NCBI RefSeq assembly: GCF_000014425.1
Contig: NC_008530.1
Span: 806,001-870,000 of the forward strand
Length of the DNA stretch: 64,000 nucleotides
Direction: 5' to 3'
Source: Lactobacillus gasseri ATCC 33323 = JCM 1131
GTDB taxonomy: Bacteria > Bacillota > Bacilli > Lactobacillales > Lactobacillaceae
Shown: piece after piece, positions 53,663-63,958 of the stretch
Numbering within the stretch: the first letter of the stretch is position 1
Layout of the letters: the number at the start of each line of letters is the position of its first letter
Made by a program: the position numbers and the translations under genes
Notes under the pieces: model-generated
What the model saw: only the letters and a program-made list of their open reading frames with translations
Told to the model about the DNA's origin: nothing
The model's database searches: none

Positions 53663-54589
53663 TTATTGTCTTTCTAAAATTTTGTCTATTTTTTCAAAGA
53701 ATGAATCTTTATCTGCTTTTGTCACTTCAGTAATTTCTTTTCCATTAGGATCAATGAACATTCGTCCGCTTGCTAAGCCTGAAGTAATTACATTGGCTTT
53801 AATCTGACGAGTTTCAACGAGTTCAGGATATAATGCAGACATAGTTGTTAAAACGTCCCACAAGTATAGTTCTGCATTAGGTACAGAGATAATTAGACTG
53901 TATCCTAAGCCAACTAAATCAATAGCTGGATATTTTCTTAAACTAGCCCAGTGCTGTCGAAGTTCATCGGTTAATGGCAATTCTTCAGTACTTTCAAGAC
54001 CTACCATTTGAATGTCGAGGTCTGAATCTAGAACACGTCTTACAGCCTCTGGATCCCAGAAAGCATTCCATTCTTGCGTTTCGTCTGCATCAACACTCAC
54101 TACATTGCCGTGCCCATCTAATGAACCACCCATCCAGTAAACTTTTTCGATTTTTGACTGAATAGAAGCATCTTCATCTAAAGCTCTTGCCAGGTCAGTA
54201 ATTGGTCCGGTCATGATTAGAGTAACTGGACCATCTGCCTTTTTAATTTTATCAATCATATCTAAATGGGCAGGAAGTGGAGCTTCAGGTGTTTTAATTT
54301 CTCCGCTTTCATTCAAAATAGGGAAGTAATTAAAGGAATAAGTTGCCATGCGCCACTCTTTTGGAAATTGATGAATTGCACGTGAATTTGAGCGAGCTAC
54401 TTCTAACTTATCACCGCGTAAGTTAAATTTATCGACCATTTTTCGACAAGCTTCTACTGCTGGATCGATATATCCATCACCATCAATTGCGCTGATTCCA
54501 ATTAGTTTGATATCAGGTGCTTGCAATAGTAAAAGAAGTGAGACCAAATCATCGATGTTTCCATCATGATTAAAATAAATATTTTTCAT
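53663..54589 (-). CDS. Nucleoside hydrolase (IunH family)
   Basis: 308-aa enzyme that splits nucleosides into base and ribose for salvage. Family features: the N-terminal calcium motif here reads NHDGNIDD (usual DxDPGxDD), the ITDLARALDEDASIQSKIEKVYWMGGSLDGHGN block, and DADETQEWNAFWDPEA near the substrate site. The three calcium Asp of the motif remain, but the very first Asp is Asn. Its ATG has AAAGG about 7-12 nt upstream. dedA follows. The preferred nucleoside is unknown. Confidence 0.88.
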   Translation of the reverse strand: MKNIYFNHDGNIDDLVSLLLLLQAPDIKLIGISAIDGDGYIDPAVEACRKMVDKFNLRGDKLEVARSNSRAIHQFPKEWRMATYSFNYFPILNESGEIKTPEAPLPAHLDMIDKIKKADGPVTLIMTGPITDLARALDEDASIQSKIEKVYWMGGSLDGHGNVVSVDADETQEWNAFWDPEAVRRVLDSDLDIQMVGLESTEELPLTDELRQHWASLRKYPAIDLVGLGYSLIISVPNAELYLWDVLTTMSALYPELVETRQIKANVITSGLASGRMFIDPNGKEITEVTKADKDSFFEKIDKILERQ

Positions 54590-54732
54590 TTATTTGCGAC
54601 CTTTCTTTTTGTTTACTTAATTATTTTATAAAAAGATAGGGTAGAAGGTAAATAAAAAAGACATCTTACTTGGTTTTAAGAAGGAACGTGATAAAATACT
54701 ATGGGAATTTTAATAGGAAGGAAAAATAATTA

Positions 54733-56535
54733 ATGGCAACGGAACACATTGAAAATAAATTAAAGCTTCTACCGGACAAACCAGGTTGCTATTTAATGAA
54801 AGATATAAACGGCAACGTGATTTATGTGGGAAAGTCTAAGAATTTGAAGAACCGCGTTCGTTCCTATTTTAAGAGTAAACAAGTTGGTCGGCGTGCTGAA
54901 CTTGTTCGTGAAATTCGTGATTTTGATATTATTACAGTTTCTTCTGACAAAGAATCTTTTTTACTAGAAATTACTTTAATTAAAAAATATCAACCATACT
55001 ATAACGTTCAACTAAAACAAGGTACGGGTTATCCATATATTGAAATTACTAACGAAAGAGATCCGCAAACACGTTTAACTTCATTTGTTCATAAAGATCA
55101 TGGCTACTATTTTGGCCCTTATCCAAATGTTTATGCAGCCCAAGCAACTTTAAAATTTATTCAAAAGGTTTGGCCGCTAAGAAGATGTTCAGGTCATCAG
55201 GGACGCCCATGTCTTTACTATCATATGGGACAGTGCCTCGGCGCATGCTTTAAAGAGGTGCCAAAGAGTGCTTATGATAAGCAAATTAGAAAAATAAAGC
55301 GTTTTTTAAACGGTGATATTTCTCAAGTTAAACAAGATTTAACTGAAAAAATGACTCAGGCTTCAATGAATTTGGAGTTTGAGCGGGCGGCTGAATTTAG
55401 GGATCAGTTAAAATATATTGAACAAACCGTTGAAAAGCAAAAAATTATTTCTAATGACCATACTCAGAGAGATATTTTTAACTTTTACGTTGATAAGTCA
55501 TGGATTTCGATTCAAGTATTTTTCTTAAGACAAGCCAAGTTATTACGGCGGGAAACTAGATTGTTTCCACTAACAGATACTAATGAACCGCAGGATGCGT
55601 TTGTATCGTTTATTGCGCAATTCTATGGTCAAAGAAATCGTGTTTTACCAAAGGAAGTCTTAGTTCCAGCTGGAATTGATAATGAGGCTTTAGCTGAAGT
55701 TTTAGGCGTAGCGGTAAGAACTCCGCAAAGAGGTCAAAAACGGGCTTTATTAGAGATGGCACATGACAACGCTAAGCTAAAACTAGATGAAAAATTCCGC
55801 TTGTTAGAATTAGGTAACCGCAAGACCAAGGGTGCACAAAAAGAGATTTTTGATGCTTTGGGTTTGCCATATGGCCATCGAATTGAAAGTTTTGACCACT
55901 CTCATATTCAAGGTGCTGACCCTGTTTCTGCCTTAGTTGTATTTACTGATGGCGAACCAGATAAACATGAATATCGGAAGTATAAATTAAAAGGTGAAGT
56001 AGAACACCAAAATGCGGCTGACGAAGTAGGAAATACACGCGAAGTGGTTAGAAGACGCTATAGTCGTCTTCTGAAAGAGCACAAGAAAATGCCTGACTTA
56101 ATTTTAATGGATGGTGGTCAAATTCAAGTAGATGCTTGCTTAGATGTTTTGAGAAATGAATTAAACGTCAATATTCCAGTAGCAGGGATGGTTAAAGATG
56201 ACCATCACCGCACCAATCACTTGATTTTTGGTGATCCTACTCAAGGAGAAGAATTAAAACTCATTCCTTTAAATCCAAAATCAGAAGGTTTTTACTTAAT
56301 GACAAGAATTCAGGATGAAGTTCACCGATTTGCAATTACTTTTCATAGAAGAACTCATGCTAAAAATGCTCTTTCAAGCAAATTAGATGAAATTAAAGGG
56401 ATTGGTCCGAAATCTAGAAATAAGCTTTTGCGCAAGTTTGGATCTTTAAAGAAAATTAAAGAAGCTTCAATTGAAGAATTACGAGATGCGGGTTTAACTC
56501 TTCCGCAAGCACAAACTGTTAAATTGAGTTTGTAA
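54733..56535 (+). CDS. uvrC: Excinuclease ABC subunit C
   Basis: Makes the dual incisions of nucleotide excision repair. 600 aa. GIY-YIG domain for the 3' cut (KPGCYLMKDINGNVIYVGKSKNLKNRVRSYF), a cysteine cluster (CSGHQGRPCLYYHMGQCLGAC), a UVR motif (FERAAEFRDQLKYIE), the RNase H-like 5' cut domain (FDHSHIQGADPVSALVVFTDG, LILMDGGQIQ) and C-terminal tandem HhH (LDEIKGIGPKSRNKLLRKFGSL). AAGGAAGG precedes the ATG. Confidence 0.98.
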   Translation: MATEHIENKLKLLPDKPGCYLMKDINGNVIYVGKSKNLKNRVRSYFKSKQVGRRAELVREIRDFDIITVSSDKESFLLEITLIKKYQPYYNVQLKQGTGYPYIEITNERDPQTRLTSFVHKDHGYYFGPYPNVYAAQATLKFIQKVWPLRRCSGHQGRPCLYYHMGQCLGACFKEVPKSAYDKQIRKIKRFLNGDISQVKQDLTEKMTQASMNLEFERAAEFRDQLKYIEQTVEKQKIISNDHTQRDIFNFYVDKSWISIQVFFLRQAKLLRRETRLFPLTDTNEPQDAFVSFIAQFYGQRNRVLPKEVLVPAGIDNEALAEVLGVAVRTPQRGQKRALLEMAHDNAKLKLDEKFRLLELGNRKTKGAQKEIFDALGLPYGHRIESFDHSHIQGADPVSALVVFTDGEPDKHEYRKYKLKGEVEHQNAADEVGNTREVVRRRYSRLLKEHKKMPDLILMDGGQIQVDACLDVLRNELNVNIPVAGMVKDDHHRTNHLIFGDPTQGEELKLIPLNPKSEGFYLMTRIQDEVHRFAITFHRRTHAKNALSSKLDEIKGIGPKSRNKLLRKFGSLKKIKEASIEELRDAGLTLPQAQTVKLSL

Positions 56536-56642
56536 AATAACGATAAAAGACCTGATTTAATAGGGCTTGATATGGTATCATAGTTAAGAAACTTTAAGAA
56601 TTTTTTTAATTATAACTTGATATATAAAAGGAGGCATACTTA

Positions 56643-57929
56643 ATGTTTGTCGACCAAACAAAAATAGATGTACAAGCAGGAAAAGGCGGCGATGGTGCAG
56701 TTGCTTTTCGTCATGAAAAATATGTTCCACTTGGCGGTCCAGCTGGTGGAGACGGTGGCCGAGGCGGCAGTATTATTTTAGTTGCTGATTCCGGTTTGAG
56801 AACTTTAATGGATTTTCGCTTTAGACGTAAGTTTAAGGCTGATAATGGTGAAAATGGTCGCATCAAATCTCAATATGGTCGCGGAGCTAAAGATGTCCGC
56901 TTAAAGGTTCCAATGGGAACAAGTGTCTATGACTTTAATACTGGTGAACTTTTAGGTGACTTGGTTAAAAATGGTCAAGAGCTTGTAGTAGCTCGTGGCG
57001 GTAAGGGCGGCATAGGTAATATTCACTTTGCTACTCCAACTAGAACAGCTCCAGAAATTGCTGAAAATGGTGAACCAGGAGAATTTCGTACCTTACGCTT
57101 AGAATTAAAGGTATTAGCAGATGTAGGACTAGTAGGGTTTCCATCAGTTGGGAAATCAACGCTTTTGTCTGTTGTAACTAAAGCAAAGCCAAAGATTGCA
57201 GCTTATGAATTTACTACTTTGACGCCAAACTTAGGAATGGTTGTTCTGCCGGATGGCCGCGACTTTTCAATGGCGGACTTGCCCGGATTAATTGAAGGTG
57301 CATCTAAGGGGGTAGGCCTTGGAATTCAATTTTTGCGCCACGTTGAACGTACAAAGGTAATTTTACACTTAGTTTCAATGGATCCAAATAATGGTAGAGA
57401 TGCCTATGAAGATTATGAAACAATTCGCAAGGAATTAGCAGGCTACACTAAGGATTTAACAAGTAAGAAAGAACTTATTGTAGCAACGCAAATGGATATT
57501 CCTGGAAGCGAAGAAAAACTAGCTGAATTTAAGAAGAAATTAGGAGATAAGACTGTATATCCTATTTCTAGTGTTACCCATCAGGGTGTCAGCGAACTAA
57601 TGGGTAAGACAGCAGATCTTGTTGAAGAAGTTGCAAAAGAAGAAGCTGAAAAACCAGCAGAAATTAAAGTTGCCGAAAAAGAATATGTTTATAAAAAGCC
57701 TGAAGATGATGGATTTAAGGTTGAGCGAACTGGCGAGCATAGCTTTATTGTTACTGGCAATAAGTTAGAGCGTCTTGTTCAAAGAACGAATCTGGATCAT
57801 ACTGATGGAATTATGCTTCTAGCTCGTAAATTAAAGCGGATGGGTGTAGATGATGCTTTAAGAGAAAAGGGAGCAGTAAACGGCGACGATGTATCAATAG
57901 CTGACTTTACTTTTGAGTTTGTAGATTAA
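56643..57929 (+). CDS. obg: GTPase Obg (CgtA)
   Basis: Essential GTPase acting in 50S subunit assembly and stress control. 428 aa. The Gly-rich Obg fold (about residues 1-155), P-loop [11 protein letters not shown], switch [11 protein letters not shown] and [13 protein letters not shown] (the NKxD equivalent, here TQMD) are seen. The Firmicutes C-terminal OCT domain is present ([20 protein letters not shown]). AAAGGAGG before the ATG. Its start region is followed by four closely packed genes, forming an obg-led operon. Confidence 0.97.
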   Translation: MFVDQTKIDVQAGKGGDGAVAFRHEKYVPLGGPAGGDGGRGGSIILVADSGLRTLMDFRFRRKFKADNGENGRIKSQYGRGAKDVRLKVPMGTSVYDFNTGELLGDLVKNGQELVVARGGKGGIGNIHFATPTRTAPEIAENGEPGEFRTLRLELKVLADVGLVGFPSVGKSTLLSVVTKAKPKIAAYEFTTLTPNLGMVVLPDGRDFSMADLPGLIEGASKGVGLGIQFLRHVERTKVILHLVSMDPNNGRDAYEDYETIRKELAGYTKDLTSKKELIVATQMDIPGSEEKLAEFKKKLGDKTVYPISSVTHQGVSELMGKTADLVEEVAKEEAEKPAEIKVAEKEYVYKKPEDDGFKVERTGEHSFIVTGNKLERLVQRTNLDHTDGIMLLARKLKRMGVDDALREKGAVNGDDVSIADFTFEFVD

Positions 57930-57957
57930 TAAAAATTAAAAGTTGGGAGTAAGACTT

Positions 57958-59883
57958 TTGAAAAGAAAGAACCGCTTTATTACAGGCTATGCCGGACTTC
58001 GTGCTTTAGCTGTTATTGGAGTAATTCTATATCACCTTAATCCAAATCGATTTATGGGTGGATATTTGGGTGTGCCGATATTTCTAGTACTGTCTGGATA
58101 TTTAGTTACAGACCATATGTTTCATGCCTATGAAGAGCGGGGAAAATATGACTTTAAATCTTTTTATATAAGACGAATCAAGAAATTATACCCCCAAATG
58201 ATTGCTCTGTTATGGGGATGTAGTGCCTATATCTTACTTTTTCAGCAAAATCTTTTAGCTAAGTTAAATCAGATAGTAGTTGCTAACCTCTTAAATGTTT
58301 ATAATTTTTGGCAAATAAAGAATGGTCAGAGTTATTTTGAACGTTTTGCCTCCAATGAATCTCCATTCGTTCATTTATGGACAATGTCAATTGAAGGACA
58401 GTTTTATATTATTTGGCCTCTGGTAATTTTTCTATTAGTTAAATTAGCCAAAAAGAAAAAGATAATTTTTTGGATTATTACAGTCTTAACTGTATTTTCT
58501 GCTTTAGAGATGGCCTTTTTATTTAAGCCAGGTGTTGATACAAGTAGAATTTACTATGGAACAGATACGAGATTCTTTTCATTAGGCTTGGGTGCAATGT
58601 TAGCAGTATTTTGGCCAACATGGAAGTTAAATGCCAACCTTGAAAAGGGAGATAGACGACTCTTAAATATAATTGGGAGTGTAGCCCTAGTCGGTATTTT
58701 ATTGATGGCTACTAGTCCAATCTTTAACCCGCAAAAAGCTTTTGCTTACCGTGGCGGGATGTTTTTATTCTCCTTAGTAACAATGATTTTTGTAGGCGTA
58801 ATTGCTCATCCTGGTAGTAGTTGGAATAAATGGCTGACTAATCCTGTATTTAGCTGGATTGGGTCCCGGTCATACGGAATTTATTTATATCAGTTCCCAG
58901 TGATGATTTTCTTCGAAGATAAGGTCAAAGATATTGCAGACCATGTAATTTTGTACCATTTAATCGAAGTTGTTTTAATTTTAATAATTGCAGAATTAAG
59001 TTATCGTTTTATTGAAAAACCATTTGGACGGATTGATTGGGAAAAACTACGTCAATTTTTATCAAAAGCCTTAAATTTTCAAGCTAACCATTATCAATCA
59101 AAAGCATTATTTGCGACTGGAATAGTTGTCTTTATTTTAGGTAGTTTTGGAATTCTTAAGGCACCAACTGTAAAGGCCGAAAATCCCAATCATTCAGAAC
59201 TAGCAACTCAAATTAAATCGAACCGAAATAAACAACTTAAGAAGAATAAAAAGTTAATTAAAGAAGCACAATCTAAAAAGAAAAAATCAGCAACTTCAAA
59301 ATCAAAAATCCTAAAGCAAGCTAAGAAAGCAGCAGCAACCAAACCCGTAAATAAGGATTTTGAAAAATATGGCATTTCTCAAGTTGACTTGCAATTAGCG
59401 CAAAAAATCCAAGTAACTGCAATTGGGGATTCCGTGATGGCAGGCTCTAGTCAAAATTTGCAAAAGTTAATGCCGCATTTGATTGTTGATGCAGCTGTTT
59501 CTAGACAATTGGGTGACACAATTCCTCTTTTTGAACAGTACAAGAATAAAGGTGCTTTAAACAATAATGTATTGATCGGTTTAGGAACAAATGGTGCTTT
59601 TGCTCCTAAAGAACTTGATCGTTTAATGCAAATTATTGGACCAAAGCGGCATGTTTTTTGGATTAATACGCATGTTCCAACACGTGATTGGCAAGATCAA
59701 GTTAATAGTGAATTGGATGCAGCGGCTAAAAAATATCCTAACCTAACCATTATCAAATGGCATGAGTTTGCCGGGAGTCATCAAGATTGGTTCTATGATG
59801 ATCATACGCACCCAACTACAGCAGGATCAAAATATTATAGTGCTTATGTAACTAAAATGTTAGTTACAAAAGGAAAGTATTAG
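57958..59883 (+). CDS. OatA-like membrane acyltransferase (peptidoglycan O-acetyltransferase type)
   Basis: 641 aa from TTG 57958, which has GGGAG 8 nt upstream. An in-frame TTG at 57943 overlaps that site. Residues about 5-350 are an acyltransferase-3 domain with ten helices ([46 protein letters not shown]). The Lys-rich linker leads to an extracellular SGNH esterase-fold domain ([19 protein letters not shown]). This two-domain layout is that of OatA, which O-acetylates peptidoglycan and confers lysozyme resistance. The acceptor could also be another wall polymer. Confidence 0.88.
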   Translation: MKRKNRFITGYAGLRALAVIGVILYHLNPNRFMGGYLGVPIFLVLSGYLVTDHMFHAYEERGKYDFKSFYIRRIKKLYPQMIALLWGCSAYILLFQQNLLAKLNQIVVANLLNVYNFWQIKNGQSYFERFASNESPFVHLWTMSIEGQFYIIWPLVIFLLVKLAKKKKIIFWIITVLTVFSALEMAFLFKPGVDTSRIYYGTDTRFFSLGLGAMLAVFWPTWKLNANLEKGDRRLLNIIGSVALVGILLMATSPIFNPQKAFAYRGGMFLFSLVTMIFVGVIAHPGSSWNKWLTNPVFSWIGSRSYGIYLYQFPVMIFFEDKVKDIADHVILYHLIEVVLILIIAELSYRFIEKPFGRIDWEKLRQFLSKALNFQANHYQSKALFATGIVVFILGSFGILKAPTVKAENPNHSELATQIKSNRNKQLKKNKKLIKEAQSKKKKSATSKSKILKQAKKAAATKPVNKDFEKYGISQVDLQLAQKIQVTAIGDSVMAGSSQNLQKLMPHLIVDAAVSRQLGDTIPLFEQYKNKGALNNNVLIGLGTNGAFAPKELDRLMQIIGPKRHVFWINTHVPTRDWQDQVNSELDAAAKKYPNLTIIKWHEFAGSHQDWFYDDHTHPTTAGSKYYSAYVTKMLVTKGKY

Positions 59884-59896
59884 AAATAGGGTTTTC

Positions 59897-60826
59897 ATGG
59901 AAATACAATTTTTAGGAACAAGTGCTGGGCAGCCGTCAAAAAGCAGAAACGTTTCTTGTACCGCACTTAAATTATTAGATGAATTAAATGAAGTATGGTT
60001 ATTTGATGTAGGTGAAGCTACACAGCATCAAATTTTAAAAACTAACATTAGACCTAGAAAGGTAACGCGAATTTTTATTTCGCATACTCATGGCGATCAT
60101 ATTTTTGGTTTGCCAGGTTTTCTTTCATCTCGTTCCTTTCAAGGCGACGGTGGTCCATTGACAATTTATGGACCTGCTGGAATTGAACAATTTGTGCAAA
60201 CTTCTTTGAAAGTTTCAAGAACTCGCGTATCATATCCAATTAAATACGTTGTTTTGAAAGAAGACGGTTTAATTTTTGAAAACAATCTTTTCGCCGTTTA
60301 TACTGCCCGTTTAGATCACCGCGTACCAAGTTTTGGCTTTCGTGTGGTTGAAAAGCCACGTCCTGGTGAATTATTGATGGATAAGGTTGCAGAATATAAT
60401 GTGCCAAATGGGCCACTTCTTGGTCAATTAAAAGCCGGGAAGACAATTACATTAAGCGATGGTCAAAAATTAGATGGGCGAGATTTCCTTGGCAAAGAGC
60501 GTCCAGGACGAGTTGTTACAATTATCTATGATACACGTCCAACAGAAAACATTGGTAAGCTAGCTGATCATGCAGATGTTTTAGTTCATGAATCTACTTT
60601 TAATGGTGATGAAGAAAAGATGGCGCATCGCTATTTCCATTCAACTTGCTTAGATGCTGCTCGTATAGCAAGAGATCGTCATGTACGAAAGCTTTATTTG
60701 ACCCATATTTCTGCGCGCTACACGGGAAAAGCAGGTAAAGAATTAGAACATGAAGCGAGAAAGATCTTTAAGCATACTCGTTTAGCTAATGATTTAGATA
60801 GTTTTGAAATTACATTGAGGGGATAA
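59897..60826 (+). CDS. rnz: Ribonuclease Z
   Basis: Zinc-dependent tRNA 3' processing endonuclease. 309 aa, the short tRNase Z form. Metallo-beta-lactamase HxHxDH motif [15 protein letters not shown], and further ligands in [18 protein letters not shown] and [23 protein letters not shown]. Genes encoding tRNAs without CCA, such as the tRNA-Ser in this window, need this processing. It starts 13 bp after the acyltransferase. Confidence 0.97.
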   Translation: MEIQFLGTSAGQPSKSRNVSCTALKLLDELNEVWLFDVGEATQHQILKTNIRPRKVTRIFISHTHGDHIFGLPGFLSSRSFQGDGGPLTIYGPAGIEQFVQTSLKVSRTRVSYPIKYVVLKEDGLIFENNLFAVYTARLDHRVPSFGFRVVEKPRPGELLMDKVAEYNVPNGPLLGQLKAGKTITLSDGQKLDGRDFLGKERPGRVVTIIYDTRPTENIGKLADHADVLVHESTFNGDEEKMAHRYFHSTCLDAARIARDRHVRKLYLTHISARYTGKAGKELEHEARKIFKHTRLANDLDSFEITLRG

Positions 60827-60830
60827 TAAT

Positions 60831-61625
60831 ATGAGTAATTCGTTAAGGGATAAAGTCGTAGTAGTTACTGGAGCTTCAAGTGGTATTGGTCGCTCGATTG
60901 CGTTAGAGAGTGCTAGCCGAGGAGCAACTATCATTTTAATGGCTCGTCATCAAGATAAATTAGAAGAAATTGCCAATGAAGCTCGTCAACTTTCAGGAAA
61001 CGAAGTATTTGTATTTCCAACTGATATTAGTAAAGCTGATCAAATCGACCGTGCCTTTAATGAAATTATTAGTCATGTTAACCACATTGATTATCTCGTT
61101 AATGCAGCTGGTTTTGGCGTCTTTAAAGAATTTTTAGAAACTTCACCTCAGGTAGTGACTGAAATGTTCCAAACTAATGTCTTAGGTTTAATGTACTTTA
61201 CCCGTCTTGTTGCACGGGTAATGATTGATCAAAAAAATGGTCAAATTATCAACTTTGGCTCAATTGCTGGAATTGTACCTACTACTAAAACTGCAGCATA
61301 TAGTGCAACTAAGGCAGCTATTATTCAATTTTCAAATGTTTTACGTTTAGAATTAAAGCCATTCGGTGTTAAGGTGATGACAGTAAATCCTGGACCAGTT
61401 TATACGAATTTCTTTAATACCGCAGACGAAAGTGGATCTTATGTAAATAATGTACAACGTTTTATGCTTGATCCTGATGATGTAGCTTGGCAAGTGGTTC
61501 ATTTCTTTGGTTCTAATCGTCGTGAATTGAATTTACCATTAAGTCTAGCTACTTTAGCAAAACTTTATCAGATTTTCCCACGCATTGGTGATTGGGCAAG
61601 TTTGAAATTTGCTAGTAGAAAGTAG
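60831..61625 (+). CDS. Short-chain dehydrogenase/reductase (DltE/YqjQ-like)
   Basis: 264-aa classical SDR. Cofactor loop TGASSGIGRSIALES, NAAGFG, catalytic Ser in FGSIAG, and YSATKAAI (Tyr-x-x-x-Lys). The C-terminus is hydrophobic. It lies 4 bp after rnz with GAGGGGAT overlapping the rnz end, so they are translationally close. The substrate is unknown; the rnz-SDR pair is common in lactobacilli. Confidence 0.9.
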   Translation: MSNSLRDKVVVVTGASSGIGRSIALESASRGATIILMARHQDKLEEIANEARQLSGNEVFVFPTDISKADQIDRAFNEIISHVNHIDYLVNAAGFGVFKEFLETSPQVVTEMFQTNVLGLMYFTRLVARVMIDQKNGQIINFGSIAGIVPTTKTAAYSATKAAIIQFSNVLRLELKPFGVKVMTVNPGPVYTNFFNTADESGSYVNNVQRFMLDPDDVAWQVVHFFGSNRRELNLPLSLATLAKLYQIFPRIGDWASLKFASRK

Positions 61626-61634
61626 GGAAAAATA

Positions 61635-61961
61635 ATGAATAAGCAAAGAAATTTAGTAATTGGACTAATAATCGTTTTAGTGCTTGTAATTTTCGCCTGT
61701 TTAAATACTGAACCAGTAGCAATCAATTTTGGCTTTTTCCAACCTAAAATGCCTTTAATAATTGTCTTAGTTATTATGCTTTTACTGGGAGCTTTAGTTT
61801 CACTTTTAATTGGAAGAGGAGAAAAAGTTTCTCCAGATGTAAAAAAAGCACTAGCAAAACAGAAGAAAGAATTAGATAATAAATATCGGAGTGAAATTGA
61901 ATCTAAAGATAAGCAGATTGCTGAATTAAAGAAAGTTAACAATTCTGAAGCTACAAAATAA
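61635..61961 (+). CDS. LapA-domain (DUF1049) small membrane protein
   Basis: 108 aa. Two hydrophobic helices (NLVIGLIIVLVLVIFACLNTEPVAINFGFF and MPLIIVLVIMLLLGALVSLLIG) with the NTEPVAINFGFF connecting loop typical of LapA/DUF1049, then a charged coiled coil. The family contributes to envelope assembly in Gram-negatives; in Firmicutes the role is unclear. It is the last gene of the obg-led cluster, 9 bp after the SDR, with a GGGAAA ribosome site. Confidence 0.88.
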   Translation: MNKQRNLVIGLIIVLVLVIFACLNTEPVAINFGFFQPKMPLIIVLVIMLLLGALVSLLIGRGEKVSPDVKKALAKQKKELDNKYRSEIESKDKQIAELKKVNNSEATK

Positions 61962-62077
61962 GATTGGACTTGATTTATCAGCTCTTAGATTGTATTATTG
62001 AAATACGTGAGTATTTAGTGAATTTGTTTATTCAAAGGTTCGCAAGTCTCAATTCTATAAAAAAGGAGATCTAACTA

Positions 62078-62269
62078 ATGGCAGTTCCTGCAAGAAAAAC
62101 TTCTAAGCAAAAGAAACGTTCACGTCGTGGTCATATTAAATTAGCCACACCAGCAATGCATTACGATGCTACTACTGGTGAATACCGTTTAAGCCACCGC
62201 GTTTCACCAAAGGGCTTTTACAAAGGCCGTCAAGTTGCTAACGAAAACAAGCAACAAAATAACGATTAA
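62078..62269 (+). CDS. rpmF: 50S ribosomal protein L32, zinc-free form
   Basis: 63-aa L32. [22 protein letters not shown] is the canonical start. The body lacks the paired Cys-x-x-Cys motifs of zinc-binding L32 ([32 protein letters not shown]), so this is the C-minus paralogue type. Strong AAAGGAG before the ATG. It has a terminator immediately after and about 115 bp of AT-rich 5' region. Confidence 0.96.
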
Positions 62270-62271
62270 TT

Positions 62272-62297
62272 AAAGACACCTTGGGGTGTCTTTTTTT
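62272..62297 (+). terminator. Terminator after rpmF
   Basis: AAAGACACC / GGTGTCTTT stem, 4-nt loop TTGG, T-run. Confidence 0.93.
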
Positions 62298-62328
62298 ATG
62301 TAATTTTTGATTAAAGGAATAGGTATTA

Positions 62329-63894
62329 ATGAAATTAGTTATTTTACATTCAAGTGATACGCATGGCTTTTTAATGCCAACTGATTATCAAAATAAAGAC
62401 AACTACGATGCTCCAATTTCTCTTAGTCGCGTAAGTAGCGTGGTTAAAAGTGAAAAAGAAAAATACGGTGCTGAAAATGTCTTAGTTACTGATAGTGGAG
62501 ATTGTTTGCAAGGCTCTCCTTTAGCTAGCTACACTCAAAAGTTGCCTGAAGATGAAGGATTGCGTAAATTTACTGAAGCTTATAATGAAGTTGGATATGA
62601 TGCACGTGCATTAGGCAATCATGACTTTAATTATGGTTTAGATTATTTATCCTACTACGTTGATAACAATCGTGCTCCATTTATCAATGATAATATTTTA
62701 GACGCAGCAACAAATGTACCTTTCTTTGGAAAAGAATATACGATTATTGAAAAAGCTGGTCTAAAAATAGGAATTATGGGAATTACTACCCAGTATATTT
62801 CTCATTGGGAATCAGAAGATCATATCAAAGGTTTAAAGTTTGTTTCTGGTTATGATGTACTTTCTAAATTAGCTAAAAAATTGCGCCCACAAGTAGATAT
62901 TCTTTGTGCTCTATATCATGGTGGCTTTGAAAGTGACCCATTGACTGGAGAAGCAACTGAGCCTCATACAGGCGAAAATGAAGGTTATAAAATCTTAACT
63001 GAGATCCCGGAAATTGATGTCTTTTTAACTGGACACCAACATCGTCGCCTAAACTTAGTTACGCGTGATACGGCAATTGTTCAGCCAGGCTATCGCGGAG
63101 AAGCAGTTGGTAAAGTGGTCATTGATTTTGATAAGGATACGAATGGTAAAGTTAAAATCAATAATATGACTACTGAATTGATTGATAGTAAAGATTATGC
63201 ACCAGATCCAGCAATTGAAAAGATCGTTAAGAATCTAGATGAAGAAACACAAAAATGGCTAGATCAACCTATTGCACACTTATCTGAACCAGCGCCAATT
63301 GAAGATGCTATTAAAGGAAGAATTGAGGGAGCACCTTTTATCAATCTTATTCAGCAAATGCAACTTTGGTTTACCGGAGCAGATGTTTCGGCAACAGCAA
63401 TTATGTCTGAATCTGCTCATGGTTTTTCAAAGAATGTAACGATGCGAGAAGTATTATTAAACTATCCATATGCAAATCAACTCTGCATTGTTAAGTTGAC
63501 TGGAAAAGAATTAAAGGAAATTATTGAATACTCAGCTGGATTCTTAGAAAAAGATAAAAACGGTAAAATTAAGTTTATTGATCGTTGGATTACGCCAAAG
63601 CCAATGCTTTATCATTTTGATCTTTTCTATCCAGTAAAATATGAAGCTGATCTTTCAAGACCAGTTGGTCATCGATTGACTAAAGTAATCTTAAATGGCA
63701 AAGATCTTGAAGATGATAAGGTATATAAGTTAGCCGTTAACAACTATCGTGCTTTAGGCGGAGGATTTTATCCAGCTTATAGTATGGATAAGATTGAAAA
63801 AATCTTTGATCAGGACTACGTACAAATGTTTAGCGAGTACTTAACTCATGGTGATATCAAAGTAGATACTACTAAGAACTATAAATTTTATTAA
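62329..63894 (+). CDS. Metallophosphatase / 5'-nucleotidase family protein (cytoplasmic)
   Basis: 521 aa. The dinuclear-metal phosphoesterase motifs are HSSDTHGF, DSGDCLQGSP, ALGNHDFNYG, LYHGGFESD and LTGHQHRR, followed by the 5'-nucleotidase C-terminal domain (MREVLLNYPYANQLCIVKLTG...). No signal peptide or LPxTG signal, in contrast to secreted UshA-type enzymes, so it is probably cytoplasmic, like Bacillus YunD. The likely activity is hydrolysis of nucleoside mono- or diphosphate sugars. AAAGGAATAGG upstream. It stands between rpmF and a convergent gene. Confidence 0.9.
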   Translation: MKLVILHSSDTHGFLMPTDYQNKDNYDAPISLSRVSSVVKSEKEKYGAENVLVTDSGDCLQGSPLASYTQKLPEDEGLRKFTEAYNEVGYDARALGNHDFNYGLDYLSYYVDNNRAPFINDNILDAATNVPFFGKEYTIIEKAGLKIGIMGITTQYISHWESEDHIKGLKFVSGYDVLSKLAKKLRPQVDILCALYHGGFESDPLTGEATEPHTGENEGYKILTEIPEIDVFLTGHQHRRLNLVTRDTAIVQPGYRGEAVGKVVIDFDKDTNGKVKINNMTTELIDSKDYAPDPAIEKIVKNLDEETQKWLDQPIAHLSEPAPIEDAIKGRIEGAPFINLIQQMQLWFTGADVSATAIMSESAHGFSKNVTMREVLLNYPYANQLCIVKLTGKELKEIIEYSAGFLEKDKNGKIKFIDRWITPKPMLYHFDLFYPVKYEADLSRPVGHRLTKVILNGKDLEDDKVYKLAVNNYRALGGGFYPAYSMDKIEKIFDQDYVQMFSEYLTHGDIKVDTTKNYKFY

Positions 63895-63905
63895 TTATGG
63901 TACTA

Positions 63906-63938
63906 AAAAAGCTGTTTCATTATGAAACAGCTTTTTAA
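63906..63938. terminator. Bidirectional terminator after the 5'-nucleotidase-like gene
   Basis: AAAAAAGCTGTTTCAT / ATGAAACAGCTTTTTT near-perfect palindrome. Confidence 0.93.
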
Positions 63939-63958
63939 AATATTCAAATTTAATTCAA

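Noticed and set aside
59220-59340. Lys-rich stretch in the OatA-like protein as a sign of fusion of two genes
   Set aside because: A charged linker between the membrane acyltransferase and SGNH domains is normal for this family.
62078-62269. Loss of L32 cysteines as evidence of gene decay
   Set aside because: Zinc-free L32 paralogues are a well-known normal form in Firmicutes; the gene has strong signals.
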